Assembly (NCBI RefSeq): GCF_020164555.1
Contig: NZ_JAIQZB010000001.1
Coordinates: 186,001 to 250,000 of the forward strand
Direction of reading: 5' to 3'
DNA length: 64,000 nt
Source: Salegentibacter lacus
GTDB taxonomy: Bacteria > Bacteroidota > Bacteroidia > Flavobacteriales > Flavobacteriaceae
Part shown: piece by piece, positions 1 through 8,641 of the stretch
How positions within the stretch are numbered: position 1 is the stretch's first letter
Layout of the letters: each line of letters starts with the position of its first letter
The notes under the pieces: model-generated
What the model saw: the letters and a program-made list of their open reading frames with translations, nothing else
The model's database searches: none
What the model was told of the DNA's origin: nothing
Position numbers and translations under genes: made by a program

Positions 1-104
1 ATCTTTACTGGGTAGATAAATGTGGTCACGCTGCTATGATGGAACACCCAGATGTTTTTAACGAGCTGCTTCACGACTGGTTGAAAAAACGAAATTTTAA
101 ATAA
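1..104 (+). CDS. alpha/beta hydrolase, C-terminal end (partial)
   Basis: Only the last 33 codons lie in the window, reading from base 3 to TAA at 102-104. They encode a tail with CGHAAMMEHPDVFNELLHDW, the usual end of an alpha/beta-hydrolase fold enzyme: the His after CG is the expected catalytic histidine of the Ser-Asp-His triad, followed by the P-x-x-F-N-x-x-L closing helix. The rest, including the nucleophile elbow, lies upstream of base 1, so the substrate cannot be named. It reads toward engB, 66 bases downstream. Confidence 0.75.
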   Translation, partial: LYWVDKCGHAAMMEHPDVFNELLHDWLKKRNFK

Positions 105-170
105 ACCGATACAGGCTTTAGAGAGCTTTATTAAGGTCTACTTCAATAATCACTATTTAAACATTTTAAG

Positions 171-788
171 ATGAAAATCAAGTCGGCTGAATTTTTGGTG
201 AGCAATTCTCGGATAGATCTATGCCCGGAAAGCAAACTACCGGAATACGCTTTTATAGGCCGCAGTAATGTTGGGAAATCTTCTTTAATAAATATGCTTA
301 CCGGTAGAAAAGCTTTGGCAAAAACCTCAGCCAAACCAGGTAAAACGCAACTTATAAATCATTTTTTGATCAATAAGAACTGGCATCTGGTAGATTTACC
401 CGGTTACGGTTATGCAAAAGTTTCTAAATCGGCTAAAAGAACATTCCAAAAGTTTATCACGGCATATTTTGAAAAGCGAGAACAAATGATTTGCGCTTTC
501 GTGCTTATAGATAGCAGGCATGAGCCGCAACCTATAGATATGGAATTTATGCAATGGCTTGGCGAGAACAATGTTCCTTTTTGTATTATTTTCACCAAAG
601 CCGATAAAATGAAGCCAAAAGCCCTGGAGCGAAACATCAATTTTTACCAGGAAAAAATGCTGGAAAGCTGGGAAGAAATGCCTCAATTCTTTATTAGCTC
701 TGCAACTTCAAAATTAGGACAGGATGAGATTTTGGATTATATTGAAGCTATAAATGTTCAATTAAATTCTTCTAATTCGCCCCGTTAA
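171..788 (+). CDS. ysxC: ribosome biogenesis GTP-binding protein YsxC/EngB
   Basis: TrmE-Era-EngA-YihA-Septin GTPase of 205 residues, normal family length. Motifs seen: P-loop GRSNVGKS (30-37), switch II DLPG (75-78), base-specificity TKAD (142-145) and G5 SSAT (176-179). Family members bind GTP and act late in assembly of the large ribosomal subunit. It is followed 3 bases later by the convergent stop of a small gene. Confidence in family is high; the detailed role is taken from the family. Confidence 0.96.
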   Translation: MKIKSAEFLVSNSRIDLCPESKLPEYAFIGRSNVGKSSLINMLTGRKALAKTSAKPGKTQLINHFLINKNWHLVDLPGYGYAKVSKSAKRTFQKFITAYFEKREQMICAFVLIDSRHEPQPIDMEFMQWLGENNVPFCIIFTKADKMKPKALERNINFYQEKMLESWEEMPQFFISSATSKLGQDEILDYIEAINVQLNSSNSPR

Positions 789-791
789 CGC

Positions 792-1151
792 TTAAAGCCT
801 TTCTTCAATAAGCTTAATTAGATCTTCCTCGTTCTGGGTTCGTTCTAATTCCTCAGTAGGAATAAAAATTCCCATTTCAACTTCATCTTCCCATAAAACT
901 ATTGGAAACGTATATTTATAGCCGAATTTAGACGCATACCGCTTCTGAAATTCATCTATATACAAAAACTCCATTTGCACATCTGAAGTCTGTCTGTATT
1001 TTTTCCACCGTGAATTTTCAGAAAAGACTCCGTGGGTTACTTTGCAAATACTACAGGCATAAGTATTTGGTTTAATTAACTTATGCAGCGCATCCAGAAC
1101 TGCATTTTGAGTTCCGGAATACGCGTTATATACAAAAATGAGTTTTTCCAA
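792..1151 (-). CDS. conserved hypothetical CxxC protein
   Basis: A 119-residue protein without signal peptide or membrane segment. It starts EKLIFVYNAYSGTQNAVLD and has C33-S-I-C36, suggesting a metal- or redox-active pair, although no thioredoxin fold can be confirmed by eye. Small proteins like this in Flavobacteriia are, as I recall, sometimes labelled GTPase, but no GTPase motif is present, so I do not adopt that name. It lies 51 bases downstream of gldC on the same strand and may be cotranscribed with gldB-gldC. Confidence 0.7.
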   Translation of the reverse strand: MEKLIFVYNAYSGTQNAVLDALHKLIKPNTYACSICKVTHGVFSENSRWKKYRQTSDVQMEFLYIDEFQKRYASKFGYKYTFPIVLWEDEVEMGIFIPTEELERTQNEEDLIKLIEERL

Positions 1152-1202
1152 AAAGTGAGATTTGATTGATTGTACCTAAAAGCAGGTTAGTCTCAAGTTA
1201 GC

Positions 1203-1541
1203 TTATTTTTGAGTGATTTCAAGTTTTTCAGCAAAATAATCGCAAAAATCTTTCATTGTGGCCGTCATCTTTTCATCCTGGGTGGCTCGGTTAAAAGTAT
1301 CACTCATAGAAACCAGCGTTTGATGAAAGAATTTCTTCATTTCATCTACCGGCATATCTTTAGTCCAAAGGTCTATACGCAGCGTTTCCTGAGATTTGCT
1401 ATCCCAAACCGAAAGCATTAGCGCCTTAGCATCTTCTTTATAAATGTTACCGTCTTCTGCGCTCCAGGTGATTTCTTCTGGCACGCGATTCTCATCGGTA
1501 ACCACTTCTATATTTATTTCTGATTTTTTAAATTCTGACAT
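1203..1541 (-). CDS. gldC: gliding motility protein GldC
   Basis: A 112-residue soluble protein with the typical GldC opening (SEFKKSEINIEVVTDENRVP) and acidic, Trp-containing body (TWSAEDGN, LWTKDMPVDEMKKFF). In Flavobacterium johnsoniae GldC supports gliding and is encoded with gldB; it has no known enzymatic activity. Its ATG overlaps the gldB stop by one base (TAATG), indicating translational coupling. No lipobox or transmembrane helix, so it is probably cytoplasmic or membrane-associated. Confidence 0.93.
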   Translation of the reverse strand: MSEFKKSEINIEVVTDENRVPEEITWSAEDGNIYKEDAKALMLSVWDSKSQETLRIDLWTKDMPVDEMKKFFHQTLVSMSDTFNRATQDEKMTATMKDFCDYFAEKLEITQK

Positions 1542-2506
1542 TACTTTCTTGGTTTAAAATTCGCTTTATTAAATATCGTTTCGGCATCTGTATTTATCAT
1601 TTCTTCAATAGATGCATTGGTTTTTTCCATATAATTGCGCACAATCTGCCAGCCTATATATTGCCCAAGTTTCGCTGGTGATTCAGCATCCAGTTGCAGG
1701 TAGAATTTAGAAAAAGGTGCAGGATATAGAAACCTGGAATAAAGTTCAGTATCCGTATCAAAAAACAATTCATTTTCAACAAAATACCGCCAAATTTGCG
1801 TCTCGTTATTTTGCGCCCAGGTAAATTCATCTTCAGTATAACCTATTTTTTCGGCATCAGCAGTTTCAGGAATAAACTTATCTTTTAAGTACAACAACTT
1901 CCCGTAATACACCATATGCGCGAGGAAAGTTCTGGACCGTGGTCTTTCCACATATTTTTCAGCATAGGCGTTCGCGACATCTGGAATTATTTGATCTTTT
2001 TTGAAATTCTTCTTTAAAAATTCCTGAATTCCGACATAGAAATGATGATCTTCTCCTAAATACGTATCCAGAGAAATGAACAAATAATCATCCTGCAAAA
2101 TTACCTTATTTTTATAGTCAACTTCAGAAGTTAACGTAAACACTTTTGGCGCTTCAAACTTCGGAAAATAATATTTTATATGCTGAAAAAGACTGTGGAG
2201 TTTGGCTTTTTGATTTTCAAACAAAGGAAAAGCTTTACCTACTTCAGCATCTATTTCCTGCTGTATAGTATCGCCCATCTTCTCAATCCATACGTTATCG
2301 GGAAACTGTTTTGGAAACAATTTAGGATATTGCTTTTTTAACTCGTTCAGGTTATTTGGTGTAGCTTCAGCAAATTTCCGGTCAAAACGTACCACTTCAA
2401 AATCTACCGGCACTTCTGCGATCTCTTTTTCAATTTTAGCATCCTCGTTACAGGAAACAAAAACGATTGAACAAAGCAGGAAAATAATTTTTTTATACAT
2501 AGGCAT
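1541..2506 (-). CDS. gldB: gliding motility lipoprotein GldB
   Basis: A 321-residue protein with an N-terminal signal peptide and lipobox ending at Cys19 (IVFVSC), so probably a lipoprotein. The body matches GldB in style (EVPVDFEVVRFDRKFAEATP near the start, YPKLFPKQFPDNVW after). GldB is required for gliding and type IX secretion in F. johnsoniae. Two candidate ATGs exist, at 2506 and 2500; both leave the lipobox intact. It is divergent from nadE, with 99 bases between them. Confidence 0.93.
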   Translation of the reverse strand: MPMYKKIIFLLCSIVFVSCNEDAKIEKEIAEVPVDFEVVRFDRKFAEATPNNLNELKKQYPKLFPKQFPDNVWIEKMGDTIQQEIDAEVGKAFPLFENQKAKLHSLFQHIKYYFPKFEAPKVFTLTSEVDYKNKVILQDDYLFISLDTYLGEDHHFYVGIQEFLKKNFKKDQIIPDVANAYAEKYVERPRSRTFLAHMVYYGKLLYLKDKFIPETADAEKIGYTEDEFTWAQNNETQIWRYFVENELFFDTDTELYSRFLYPAPFSKFYLQLDAESPAKLGQYIGWQIVRNYMEKTNASIEEMINTDAETIFNKANFKPRK

Positions 2507-2557
2507 TCTTTATGAAGGCTTTAACGCCCTGCCCTTTTAATAATTATGTTTAAATAG

Positions 2558-2565
2558 TAGATTTG
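2558..2565 (+). promoter_or_regulatory. putative -7 box of nadE
   Basis: TAGATTTG fits the Bacteroidota -7 consensus TAnnTTTG and sits 40 bases before the nadE ATG. No perfect TTTG -33 element is present; a T-run near 2534 is at the right distance. Confidence 0.5.
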
Positions 2566-2605
2566 TGTACAAAGGTATTATTTACAAACTTAATCACCCA
2601 AAATT

Positions 2606-3397
2606 ATGCAAACTGAAAAAGTGGTAAATCACATAGTTAACTGGTTAAAAGAATATGCTACAAACTCCGGAATGAACGGCTTTGTACTTGGAATAAGCGG
2701 TGGAATCGACTCAGCAGTAACCTCAACACTTTGCGCAAAAACCGGTTTGCGTACACTTTGTGTAGAAATGCCTATTCAACAACATACAGACCAGGTAACA
2801 AGAGCTCAAAAACACATAGATTGGTTAAAGCAAAATTATGCCAATGTCACTAACCTGGAAGTTGACTTAACGCCTGTTTTTGATGAATTTAAAAAAGCAG
2901 CACCCCAGGTTGAAGCTTCAGCCACTTTAGATCTTACTTTGGCAAATACACGGGCAAGATTAAGAATGTCTACTTTATACTATTTTGCAGGCTTACATGG
3001 CTACCTCGTTGCAGGAACCGGAAATAAAGTAGAAGATTTTGGCGTGGGATTTTTTACAAAATACGGAGACGGTGGTGTAGACTTAAGCCCTATAGCCGAT
3101 CTTATGAAAACTGAAGTTACTGAAATTGCGAAATTTTTAGGAATTGGTCCTGCAATTGTAAGTGCCGCACCAACAGATGGGCTTTTTGGAGACAGCCGTA
3201 CCGATGAAGATCAAATAGGCGCATCTTATCCTGAACTGGAATGGGCGATGGAAGAAGCCGAAAACGGAAAAACTGTGGAAGATTTTGAAGGAAGAAAACA
3301 AGAAGTTTTTAAAATATACAAAAGCCGGCACAGGGCTAACGCTCACAAAATGAAACCCATACCGGTGTGTGAGATTCCCGTTAATCTTAAAAAATAA
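2606..3397 (+). CDS. nadE: NAD(+) synthase, ammonia-dependent
   Basis: A 263-residue NAD synthetase of the short, ammonia-dependent class: there is no N-terminal glutaminase domain. The ATP-pyrophosphatase P-loop SGGIDS is at 31-36, and the nicotinate adenine dinucleotide-binding stretch GTGNKVEDFGVGFFTKYGDG and the PTDGLFGDSRTDE segment are visible. It amidates deamido-NAD to NAD, the last step of NAD synthesis. A terminator-like hairpin follows at 3466-3495. Confidence 0.96.
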   Translation: MQTEKVVNHIVNWLKEYATNSGMNGFVLGISGGIDSAVTSTLCAKTGLRTLCVEMPIQQHTDQVTRAQKHIDWLKQNYANVTNLEVDLTPVFDEFKKAAPQVEASATLDLTLANTRARLRMSTLYYFAGLHGYLVAGTGNKVEDFGVGFFTKYGDGGVDLSPIADLMKTEVTEIAKFLGIGPAIVSAAPTDGLFGDSRTDEDQIGASYPELEWAMEEAENGKTVEDFEGRKQEVFKIYKSRHRANAHKMKPIPVCEIPVNLKK

Positions 3398-3465
3398 GCC
3401 TTTTATCGATAGTTGTACCTAAAAATTAGAAGTAGAGAGAAAATTGGTTATTTTTAATAGTACAT

Positions 3466-3495
3466 ACACGCTTGTCCTACCCCGGCGTGTTTTTT
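3466..3495 (+). terminator. intrinsic terminator after nadE
   Basis: ACACGC (3466-3471) pairs with GCGTGT (3485-3490) around a 13-base loop, followed by a run of T. A longer possible start of the next reading frame (3472) falls inside this hairpin, which argues for the downstream start at 3511. Confidence 0.6.
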
Positions 3496-3510
3496 AACCA
3501 ACCTTTCATT

Positions 3511-4149
3511 ATGAGTACAGTATTAATTGCAGATCATCACCCTGTGGTGCATGAGGGTATTAGGTGTATCCTTAGAAACAACCCGGCGCTTGAGGTAGTG
3601 GGCAGCGTACATAGCGGAATGGAGCTGTACGGATTTTTAAGCGAAAGCCAGCCAGATGTTTTGATTATAGAAATCGATCTTCCTGAAATAAACGGGATTA
3701 ATGCACTTCGTACCATTAAAACTGATTATTCAAAAGTAAAAATTCTTGTTTGTACAGGTCATCCTGAAGAAGTGTATGCATTAAGTGCTATTAAAGCGGG
3801 AGCTGCAGGATATATCTCTAAACTAGCAAAACCAGAGGATCTTGAAAAAGCAATTTACCAGGTAGCCAGAGGCGGAATTTACCTCAACAAAAAAATTACT
3901 GAGAAACTCAATGCCGGAATGTCTCCCGGCAGAAATTTAATTGCGAAATTCAAGAAACTTTCTACCCGCGAATCTGAAGTTTTAAATCTTATCGCTTCCG
4001 GCAAACGAAATAAAGATATCGCTGAAGCACTCTCTATCAACGAGAAAACGGTAAGCACTTACAAAACGCGGCTGCTTAAAAAACTACAGGTAGACAATAT
4101 TGCCGATCTTATTACCAGGTCACGATTACTGCAAATAAATACTACATAA
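3511..4149 (+). CDS. LuxR/NarL-type response regulator with Glu at the phospho-acceptor site
   Basis: A 212-residue two-domain regulator from ATG 3511 (MSTVLIADHHPVV). Receiver domain about 1-120: acidic pocket residue D8 followed by His, Thr of LVCTGHPEE and Lys of YISKLAKPED are present. The residue aligned with the phosphorylated Asp of NarL-type receivers is Glu54 (PDVLIIEIDLPEING); an Asp lies two residues later. The LuxR HTH (about 148-205) has LSTRESEVLNLIASGKRNKD and KTVSTYKTRL. No histidine kinase is adjacent. It overlaps the dnaG stop by 8 bases, convergently. Target genes are unknown. Confidence 0.9.
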   Translation: MSTVLIADHHPVVHEGIRCILRNNPALEVVGSVHSGMELYGFLSESQPDVLIIEIDLPEINGINALRTIKTDYSKVKILVCTGHPEEVYALSAIKAGAAGYISKLAKPEDLEKAIYQVARGGIYLNKKITEKLNAGMSPGRNLIAKFKKLSTRESEVLNLIASGKRNKDIAEALSINEKTVSTYKTRLLKKLQVDNIADLITRSRLLQINTT

Positions 4150-6103
4150 CGCGATTAAGCTTCTCTGAAAGAACCTTCTTCAAACTAAGGTAATCTTTTA
4201 CATCTTCCAAGACATGTTGGGTATCCTGCTCTTCATCGGGCGTTTTCACTTTTTCCGAAAGCTCGTTGATCTTCTGATTTATTAAAAACCTACGTAAAGA
4301 AAGAATGGTTTCGCTTACGTGCCTGGAAATGGTTTCGGTTTTTGCTTTTACAAAAATATTTTGCCGGTCCCACTCGTGTAATTTATACTGTTCCTCTTCC
4401 ATTAAAATCGAGGTAATTTCAGAAGCCTGCTCAGGATCTATATCGTTAATAAAATTCTTAACCTCAAATTTTTCTTCACTGTTTAAACGAGCCATTAATT
4501 CAGTGTAAATATCTCTGAACTTAGGATTGGTAAAAGCAATTTCATCTTCCTGAAGGTCTAAAAATATCTTTTCAAAAACCCTTGTTCTCTGTATTTCTTT
4601 CTCTAAACCTAACTCCCCGTCTTCCTTTTCTTTTAAAACCAGATCTTCAAATTCTTCCTCTACAGTTCCATACTGAAGCAACAGACTAATAATCTTTTTT
4701 TCAAGCTCATATTGTTCGTCTACTTTAGCTGTTTTTGGTTGTGGCTCTTCCTTTACTACATCAAAAGATTTTTTTTGCTTTGGTTGGGGAGAAGTCCTTC
4801 CGCTTTTCGCGTTTAGTTGCGCCAGGCTGGAAAAGAGGACATTCTCAGAAATATCCATAATTCGCGAACATTCCTGCAAATAAACTTCTTGCTGAATCGT
4901 ATCTGGAATTTTTGAAATACTGTTTACAATATCCCGAATTAATTCGGCCTTTTTCACCGGATCTTTCTTCGCTTCTTCCATAAGCAACGAAGCTTTGTAA
5001 CTAATAAAATCCTGCGCGTTTTCCTGTAAATATTCGGCTAAAGCATAATCAGAGTTATTTTTGGCAAAACTGTCCGGATCTTCTCCCTCCGGAAAAGTAC
5101 AAACCCGCACATTCATGCCCTGTTCCAGGATAAGATCTATACCGCGAAGCGAAGCCCTAATTCCTGCCGCATCACCATCAAAAAGTACCGTGATATTTTT
5201 TGTTAATCGGTTGATTAACCGAATTTGATCTGGGGTTAATGCTGTTCCCGAAGAGGAAACAACATTTTCAATTCCGCTTTGATGAAATTGAATTACATCG
5301 GTATAACCTTCTACCAGAAAGCAGTTATCTTCTTTCGCAATTGCCTGTTTAGCAAAATTGATCCCGTATAAAACCTTACTTTTGTGGTAAATATCGCTTT
5401 CAGGTGAATTCAGGTATTTTGCAGCCTTTTTTTCGTTGGTAAGAATCCTTCCACCAAACCCTAAAACCCTGCCAGACATAGAATGAATGGGGAACATCAC
5501 TCTCCCTTTGAAACGATCAAACTGCTTTTCGCCCTTCACGATAGTAAGACCGGTTTTTTCCAGGTATTCGAGTTTATAAGCTTCAGCAAGAGCTTCTTTG
5601 GTGAAATCGTCCCACTCGTCTAAAGAATAGCCGAGTTCAAACTTTTTAATTGTTTCTAGAGTGAATCCGCGCTCTTTAAAATAGCTTAAACCAATAGCTT
5701 TTCCGGGATCGGTTTTATGAAGATTTTTCTGAAAATGTTTGTTTGCAAATTCAGAAACCAGGTACATACTTTCCCGCTCATCGGCTTGCTGTTTTTGCTC
5801 GTCGCTTTGCTGGGTTTCTTCAATCTCAATCCCATATTTCTTAGCCAGGTATTTAATGGCTTCAGGATAAGTGAAATGTTCGTGTTCCATAAGAAATGCC
5901 ACGACATTGCCTCCTTTTCCGCTTGAGAAATCCTTCCAGATTTGCTTTACGGGAGATACCATAAAACTGGGTGTGCGTTCATCGCTAAACGGACTTAAAC
6001 CTTTAAAATTCGATCCCGATTTTTTTAGCTGAACAAAATCACCAATCACCTCCTCAACACGGGCGGTTTCAAATACGTTGTCTATGGTGGTTTTTGAGAT
6101 CAA
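4142..6103 (-). CDS. dnaG: DNA primase DnaG, zinc-ligand-less form
   Basis: A 653-residue bacterial primase that makes RNA primers at the replication fork. The N-terminal zinc-ribbon-like region is present (GLSPFSDERTPSFMVSP), but the expected Cys/His/Cys/Cys ligands are Ser37, Ser40, Asp58 and Ser61. The RNA polymerase core follows (AAKYLNSPES, 231-240; FKGRVMFPI), with TOPRIM motifs EGYTD (269-273) and DGDAAG (313-318). The C-terminal third is a charged linker and helical DnaB-interaction region. The catalytic centre looks intact. I recall the same ligand loss in other flavobacterial primases. A 15-bp perfect inverted repeat lies just upstream of the start. Confidence 0.96.
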   Translation of the reverse strand: MISKTTIDNVFETARVEEVIGDFVQLKKSGSNFKGLSPFSDERTPSFMVSPVKQIWKDFSSGKGGNVVAFLMEHEHFTYPEAIKYLAKKYGIEIEETQQSDEQKQQADERESMYLVSEFANKHFQKNLHKTDPGKAIGLSYFKERGFTLETIKKFELGYSLDEWDDFTKEALAEAYKLEYLEKTGLTIVKGEKQFDRFKGRVMFPIHSMSGRVLGFGGRILTNEKKAAKYLNSPESDIYHKSKVLYGINFAKQAIAKEDNCFLVEGYTDVIQFHQSGIENVVSSSGTALTPDQIRLINRLTKNITVLFDGDAAGIRASLRGIDLILEQGMNVRVCTFPEGEDPDSFAKNNSDYALAEYLQENAQDFISYKASLLMEEAKKDPVKKAELIRDIVNSISKIPDTIQQEVYLQECSRIMDISENVLFSSLAQLNAKSGRTSPQPKQKKSFDVVKEEPQPKTAKVDEQYELEKKIISLLLQYGTVEEEFEDLVLKEKEDGELGLEKEIQRTRVFEKIFLDLQEDEIAFTNPKFRDIYTELMARLNSEEKFEVKNFINDIDPEQASEITSILMEEEQYKLHEWDRQNIFVKAKTETISRHVSETILSLRRFLINQKINELSEKVKTPDEEQDTQHVLEDVKDYLSLKKVLSEKLNRVM

Positions 6104-6119
6104 ATAAAATGCGTTTAAA

Positions 6120-6154
6120 CCTCACAGTCCCGAACAAATTTCGGGACTGTGAGG
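6120..6154 (-). terminator. perfect 15-bp inverted repeat between barrel gene and dnaG
   Basis: The arm at 6120-6134 (CCTCACAGTCCCGAA) pairs perfectly with 6140-6154 around a 5-base loop. It lies after the stop of the leftward gene 6192-7244 and just before the dnaG start. There is no adjacent T-run, so it may be a processing or transcript-end structure rather than a classical terminator. Confidence 0.6.
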
Positions 6155-6191
6155 TCTGTAAATTCAAGACAAAATTACAATTTAAAATTGG

Positions 6192-7244
6192 CTAATCAAC
6201 ATCAAACCGAAGTCCTAAAGAAAAGTTGTGTAATTCCCTGTTCGGGTCTTGAAATATTGGGTTTAGATCGTATTTCCCGTAGAGGGTGGCGCCGCCCCAA
6301 CCTAGATAAGCACTTACCCCGTAAACCAAATCATTGGTATTATAATTATTCTTTAATTTCTCTTTTACTTTATCACCATCCTCTTTATACTTGAGTTTTT
6401 GACGTTCTCCAATATTAAACCCGGCATAACCACCAAAGCCAATTTTGAGCATTTTATAGGTAGAAAAATGCAAACGATCTTCGGTTTCGGTTTTTGTTGA
6501 AGGACCTATTTCAAAATGAACCGGAACTACCAGGTTATCCATTCTAAATTTAGATTTATCCAAGTCTAATGCGAATTCCTGCAGGTAGGTTTGATCGCCA
6601 TCTTCAACAAAAATGCGGTTATCGGTTGGCTTTAAACCATTAAACTGAAATGAAACCCCATACCGCAAACGCAACCAGTTTGTTTCTTTAAAAACTCGTG
6701 TTTTCCAGGCCCAGCCAAGTTCAAAAAATCGGCTGCCACCTAATTTAAAATCTGAATCGTTTAGAGACTGACCTTCTTCCAGGGCATTATTAAAACCAAC
6801 AGCAACAACCAAATCGCTCGTGGTGCGGTTATCGTACTTGTTTTTCTTATTAATATTGATATCCAAGGCTTTTCCTTTACCGCCAATAGCTATATAATTC
6901 CCTGAAGTATCATCATTTCTATCCCTGAGTTCCATCTCATTTTCCAGGATCGCTATTTTATTCTCAATATTTTTAGCGTGCTTTTCAGCGTATTCCTTTT
7001 TTTCTTTTTCTGCTTCTTCTTTGGTGATTTCGCCTCTTTCCAGTTCCCCGTTTATACGTTCAATCTGGTATTTCAATTTTTCTTTTTGTTTTTCAATAAT
7101 TTCAGTTTTTTGTTTTTCAAAAAATTCTCTGGCTTTCTCTTGTGAGGTCATTTCTGTCTCTACAGGAGCAACTTCCTGCCCTGATACTTGCTGATGCGCA
7201 AAACTGAATACTAAAAATGTGATGTAAAAAGTAAGTGTTTTCAT
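6192..7244 (-). CDS. secreted coiled-coil plus beta-barrel envelope protein
   Basis: A 350-residue protein with a signal peptide (about 1-22, ending VSGQ), then a strongly charged Glu/Lys coiled coil of about 80 residues (SQEKAREFFEKQKTEIIEKQ onward). The C-terminal half is rich in alternating aromatic strands and ends in SLGLRFDVD, as expected for an outer-membrane beta-barrel. Third gene of a leftward cluster after an ECF sigma factor and a single-pass protein, suggesting it is a target or partner of that system. No named family recognised. Confidence 0.75.
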   Translation of the reverse strand: MKTLTFYITFLVFSFAHQQVSGQEVAPVETEMTSQEKAREFFEKQKTEIIEKQKEKLKYQIERINGELERGEITKEEAEKEKKEYAEKHAKNIENKIAILENEMELRDRNDDTSGNYIAIGGKGKALDININKKNKYDNRTTSDLVVAVGFNNALEEGQSLNDSDFKLGGSRFFELGWAWKTRVFKETNWLRLRYGVSFQFNGLKPTDNRIFVEDGDQTYLQEFALDLDKSKFRMDNLVVPVHFEIGPSTKTETEDRLHFSTYKMLKIGFGGYAGFNIGERQKLKYKEDGDKVKEKLKNNYNTNDLVYGVSAYLGWGGATLYGKYDLNPIFQDPNRELHNFSLGLRFDVD

Positions 7245-7298
7245 AATAATTGATTTTGATGTTTGATGAATGACCCTATTGTAGGTTTTGAGTAAATA

Positions 7299-8063
7299 TT
7301 AATAGTTTCTATTAGCAACCGCAGTTTTAGCTTTGAGATAACCTTCTTTTAAAACCTCAAAAATCTTTGCTTTAAAAGACTGGTAAATCTCGTCTTCTAC
7401 TTCGGCTAAAAGCGCATTTGCACTTATCTCGGTATTTAAATTATAGAATTGCGAGTTGTTGCGTTCTCTACTTATTTCTGAAGCCGCCTGGACTAAAAGT
7501 GCGTCTACTTCATCTTCAGATATCTCATCATTTTTCGCAGCTGCAGCGATAACTTCTTCAAGTTTAGATTGTATTAATTTTTCTTCGGAAATTGGAGGTT
7601 CCAGGCTAATTGTTTCTAAAGCAATAGCTTCTTCATATTTATTTTCTTCGGAAATTGGTGCTTCAGCAATTTCTTCTTTTGCTGAAGTTTCAGGCATTGT
7701 TGCAATTTCATTTTTCAAATTATTTTCAGCTGAAATTTCTTCCTCCTTTTCACTTTCATCAGAAGCTATTTGAGTATTATTTTCCTGCGAAAACTCTTGT
7801 TTTGCTTCCAGTCCTTCTATCATTTCATTTACCGGTTCTTCTACCACCTGCGGACTTTCAGATAAATCATTGTTCCACATAAATGTTCCTGCAATTAGTA
7901 GAATTGCAACTGCCGCGGCGATGTATTTCCAGGGTGTTTGGGAGGTTTTGTTTTCTTCCGCATTCAATTTTGCGTCTAACTTTCCCCAAGTCCCGGTAGA
8001 AGGCTTAATTTGCCTTTTTCCCAGTTTTTCCCTTGCGTTTTCTTCGAATTTATTTAATTCCAT
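7299..8063 (-). CDS. single-pass membrane protein, putative anti-sigma factor
   Basis: A 254-residue protein: a cytoplasmic N-terminus (about 1-45, NAREKLGKRQIKPSTGTWGK), one transmembrane helix (about 46-63, YIAAAVAILLIAGTF), then a very acidic, Glu/Ala/Ser-rich periplasmic region. It has no zinc-binding HxxxCxxC anti-sigma motif. Its start overlaps the ECF sigma stop by 14 bases, the usual arrangement for an anti-sigma partner. The function is therefore inferred from topology and context. Confidence 0.65.
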   Translation of the reverse strand: MELNKFEENAREKLGKRQIKPSTGTWGKLDAKLNAEENKTSQTPWKYIAAAVAILLIAGTFMWNNDLSESPQVVEEPVNEMIEGLEAKQEFSQENNTQIASDESEKEEEISAENNLKNEIATMPETSAKEEIAEAPISEENKYEEAIALETISLEPPISEEKLIQSKLEEVIAAAAKNDEISEDEVDALLVQAASEISRERNNSQFYNLNTEISANALLAEVEDEIYQSFKAKIFEVLKEGYLKAKTAVANRNY

Positions 8064-8610
8064 AATCCGATGTATTTTGTGTTTTTAACTGCTCCTGCAA
8101 CATTTTTCGCGCTTTAGACAACTGCGATTTTGAAGTTCCTTCGGTAATCTTCAGTATTTTCGCAATTTCGGTGTGCTTATATCCTTCTACCGCATACATA
8201 ACAAAAACCATCCTGTAGCCTTCCGGCAAATTGTCTATGATGTTTTGAATATGTGCAACATTTAGCGCTGTATCCATTTCGGCAGAAAAACCGGGATCGG
8301 CAATTTCTTCGTCACTAAAAACAATTTTCTTTTGTGATCTTAAAAAAGAAATTGATTCTCGAACCATAATTTTTCTTATCCAGCCTTCAAAACTTCCCTT
8401 AGATTCAAAATCGTTAAGGTGAGTGAAAACTTTTAGAAATCCGTTTAGCATTACTTCTTCGGCGTGATGTATATCTTTTATATACTGCCGGCAAACGCTA
8501 AGCATTTTTCCAGAATGCAACTCATATAATTCGCGCTGCGCCTTACGGTCATTTTTTGCCGCACGCTTTATTAACTGAGTTTCGTTTTTAAAGAGTTGAA
8601 TTACTTTCAC
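8050..8610 (-). CDS. ECF RNA polymerase sigma factor
   Basis: A 186-residue extracytoplasmic-function sigma-70 factor. Region 2 is at about 25-95 (KMLSVCRQYIKDIHHAEEVM, FEGWIRKIMVRESISFLRS). Region 4 is at about 125-180 (LPEGYRMVFVMYAVEGYKHT, then a helix-turn-helix EIAKILKITEGTSKSQLSKA). The start is GTG at 8610, with no nearby in-frame ATG giving a full region 2. An upstream promoter of the type recognised by Bacteroidota ECF factors suggests autoregulation. Cotranscribed with the overlapping membrane protein. Confidence 0.92.
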   Translation of the reverse strand: MKVIQLFKNETQLIKRAAKNDRKAQRELYELHSGKMLSVCRQYIKDIHHAEEVMLNGFLKVFTHLNDFESKGSFEGWIRKIMVRESISFLRSQKKIVFSDEEIADPGFSAEMDTALNVAHIQNIIDNLPEGYRMVFVMYAVEGYKHTEIAKILKITEGTSKSQLSKARKMLQEQLKTQNTSDYGIK

Positions 8611-8641
8611 CCGATTTTCTAATTAAAAGGCCTTCTGTTTA

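Noticed and set aside
792-1151. GTPase label for the small CxxC protein
   Set aside because: No P-loop or other GTPase motif.
1166-3425. Repeated TTGTACCTAAAA at about 1168 and 3414
   Set aside because: Only 12 bases, AT-rich, two copies, with no conserved position relative to genes; probably chance.
3472-3510. Upstream extension of the response regulator
   Set aside because: It starts inside the nadE terminator hairpin; the receiver domain begins at the later ATG 3511.
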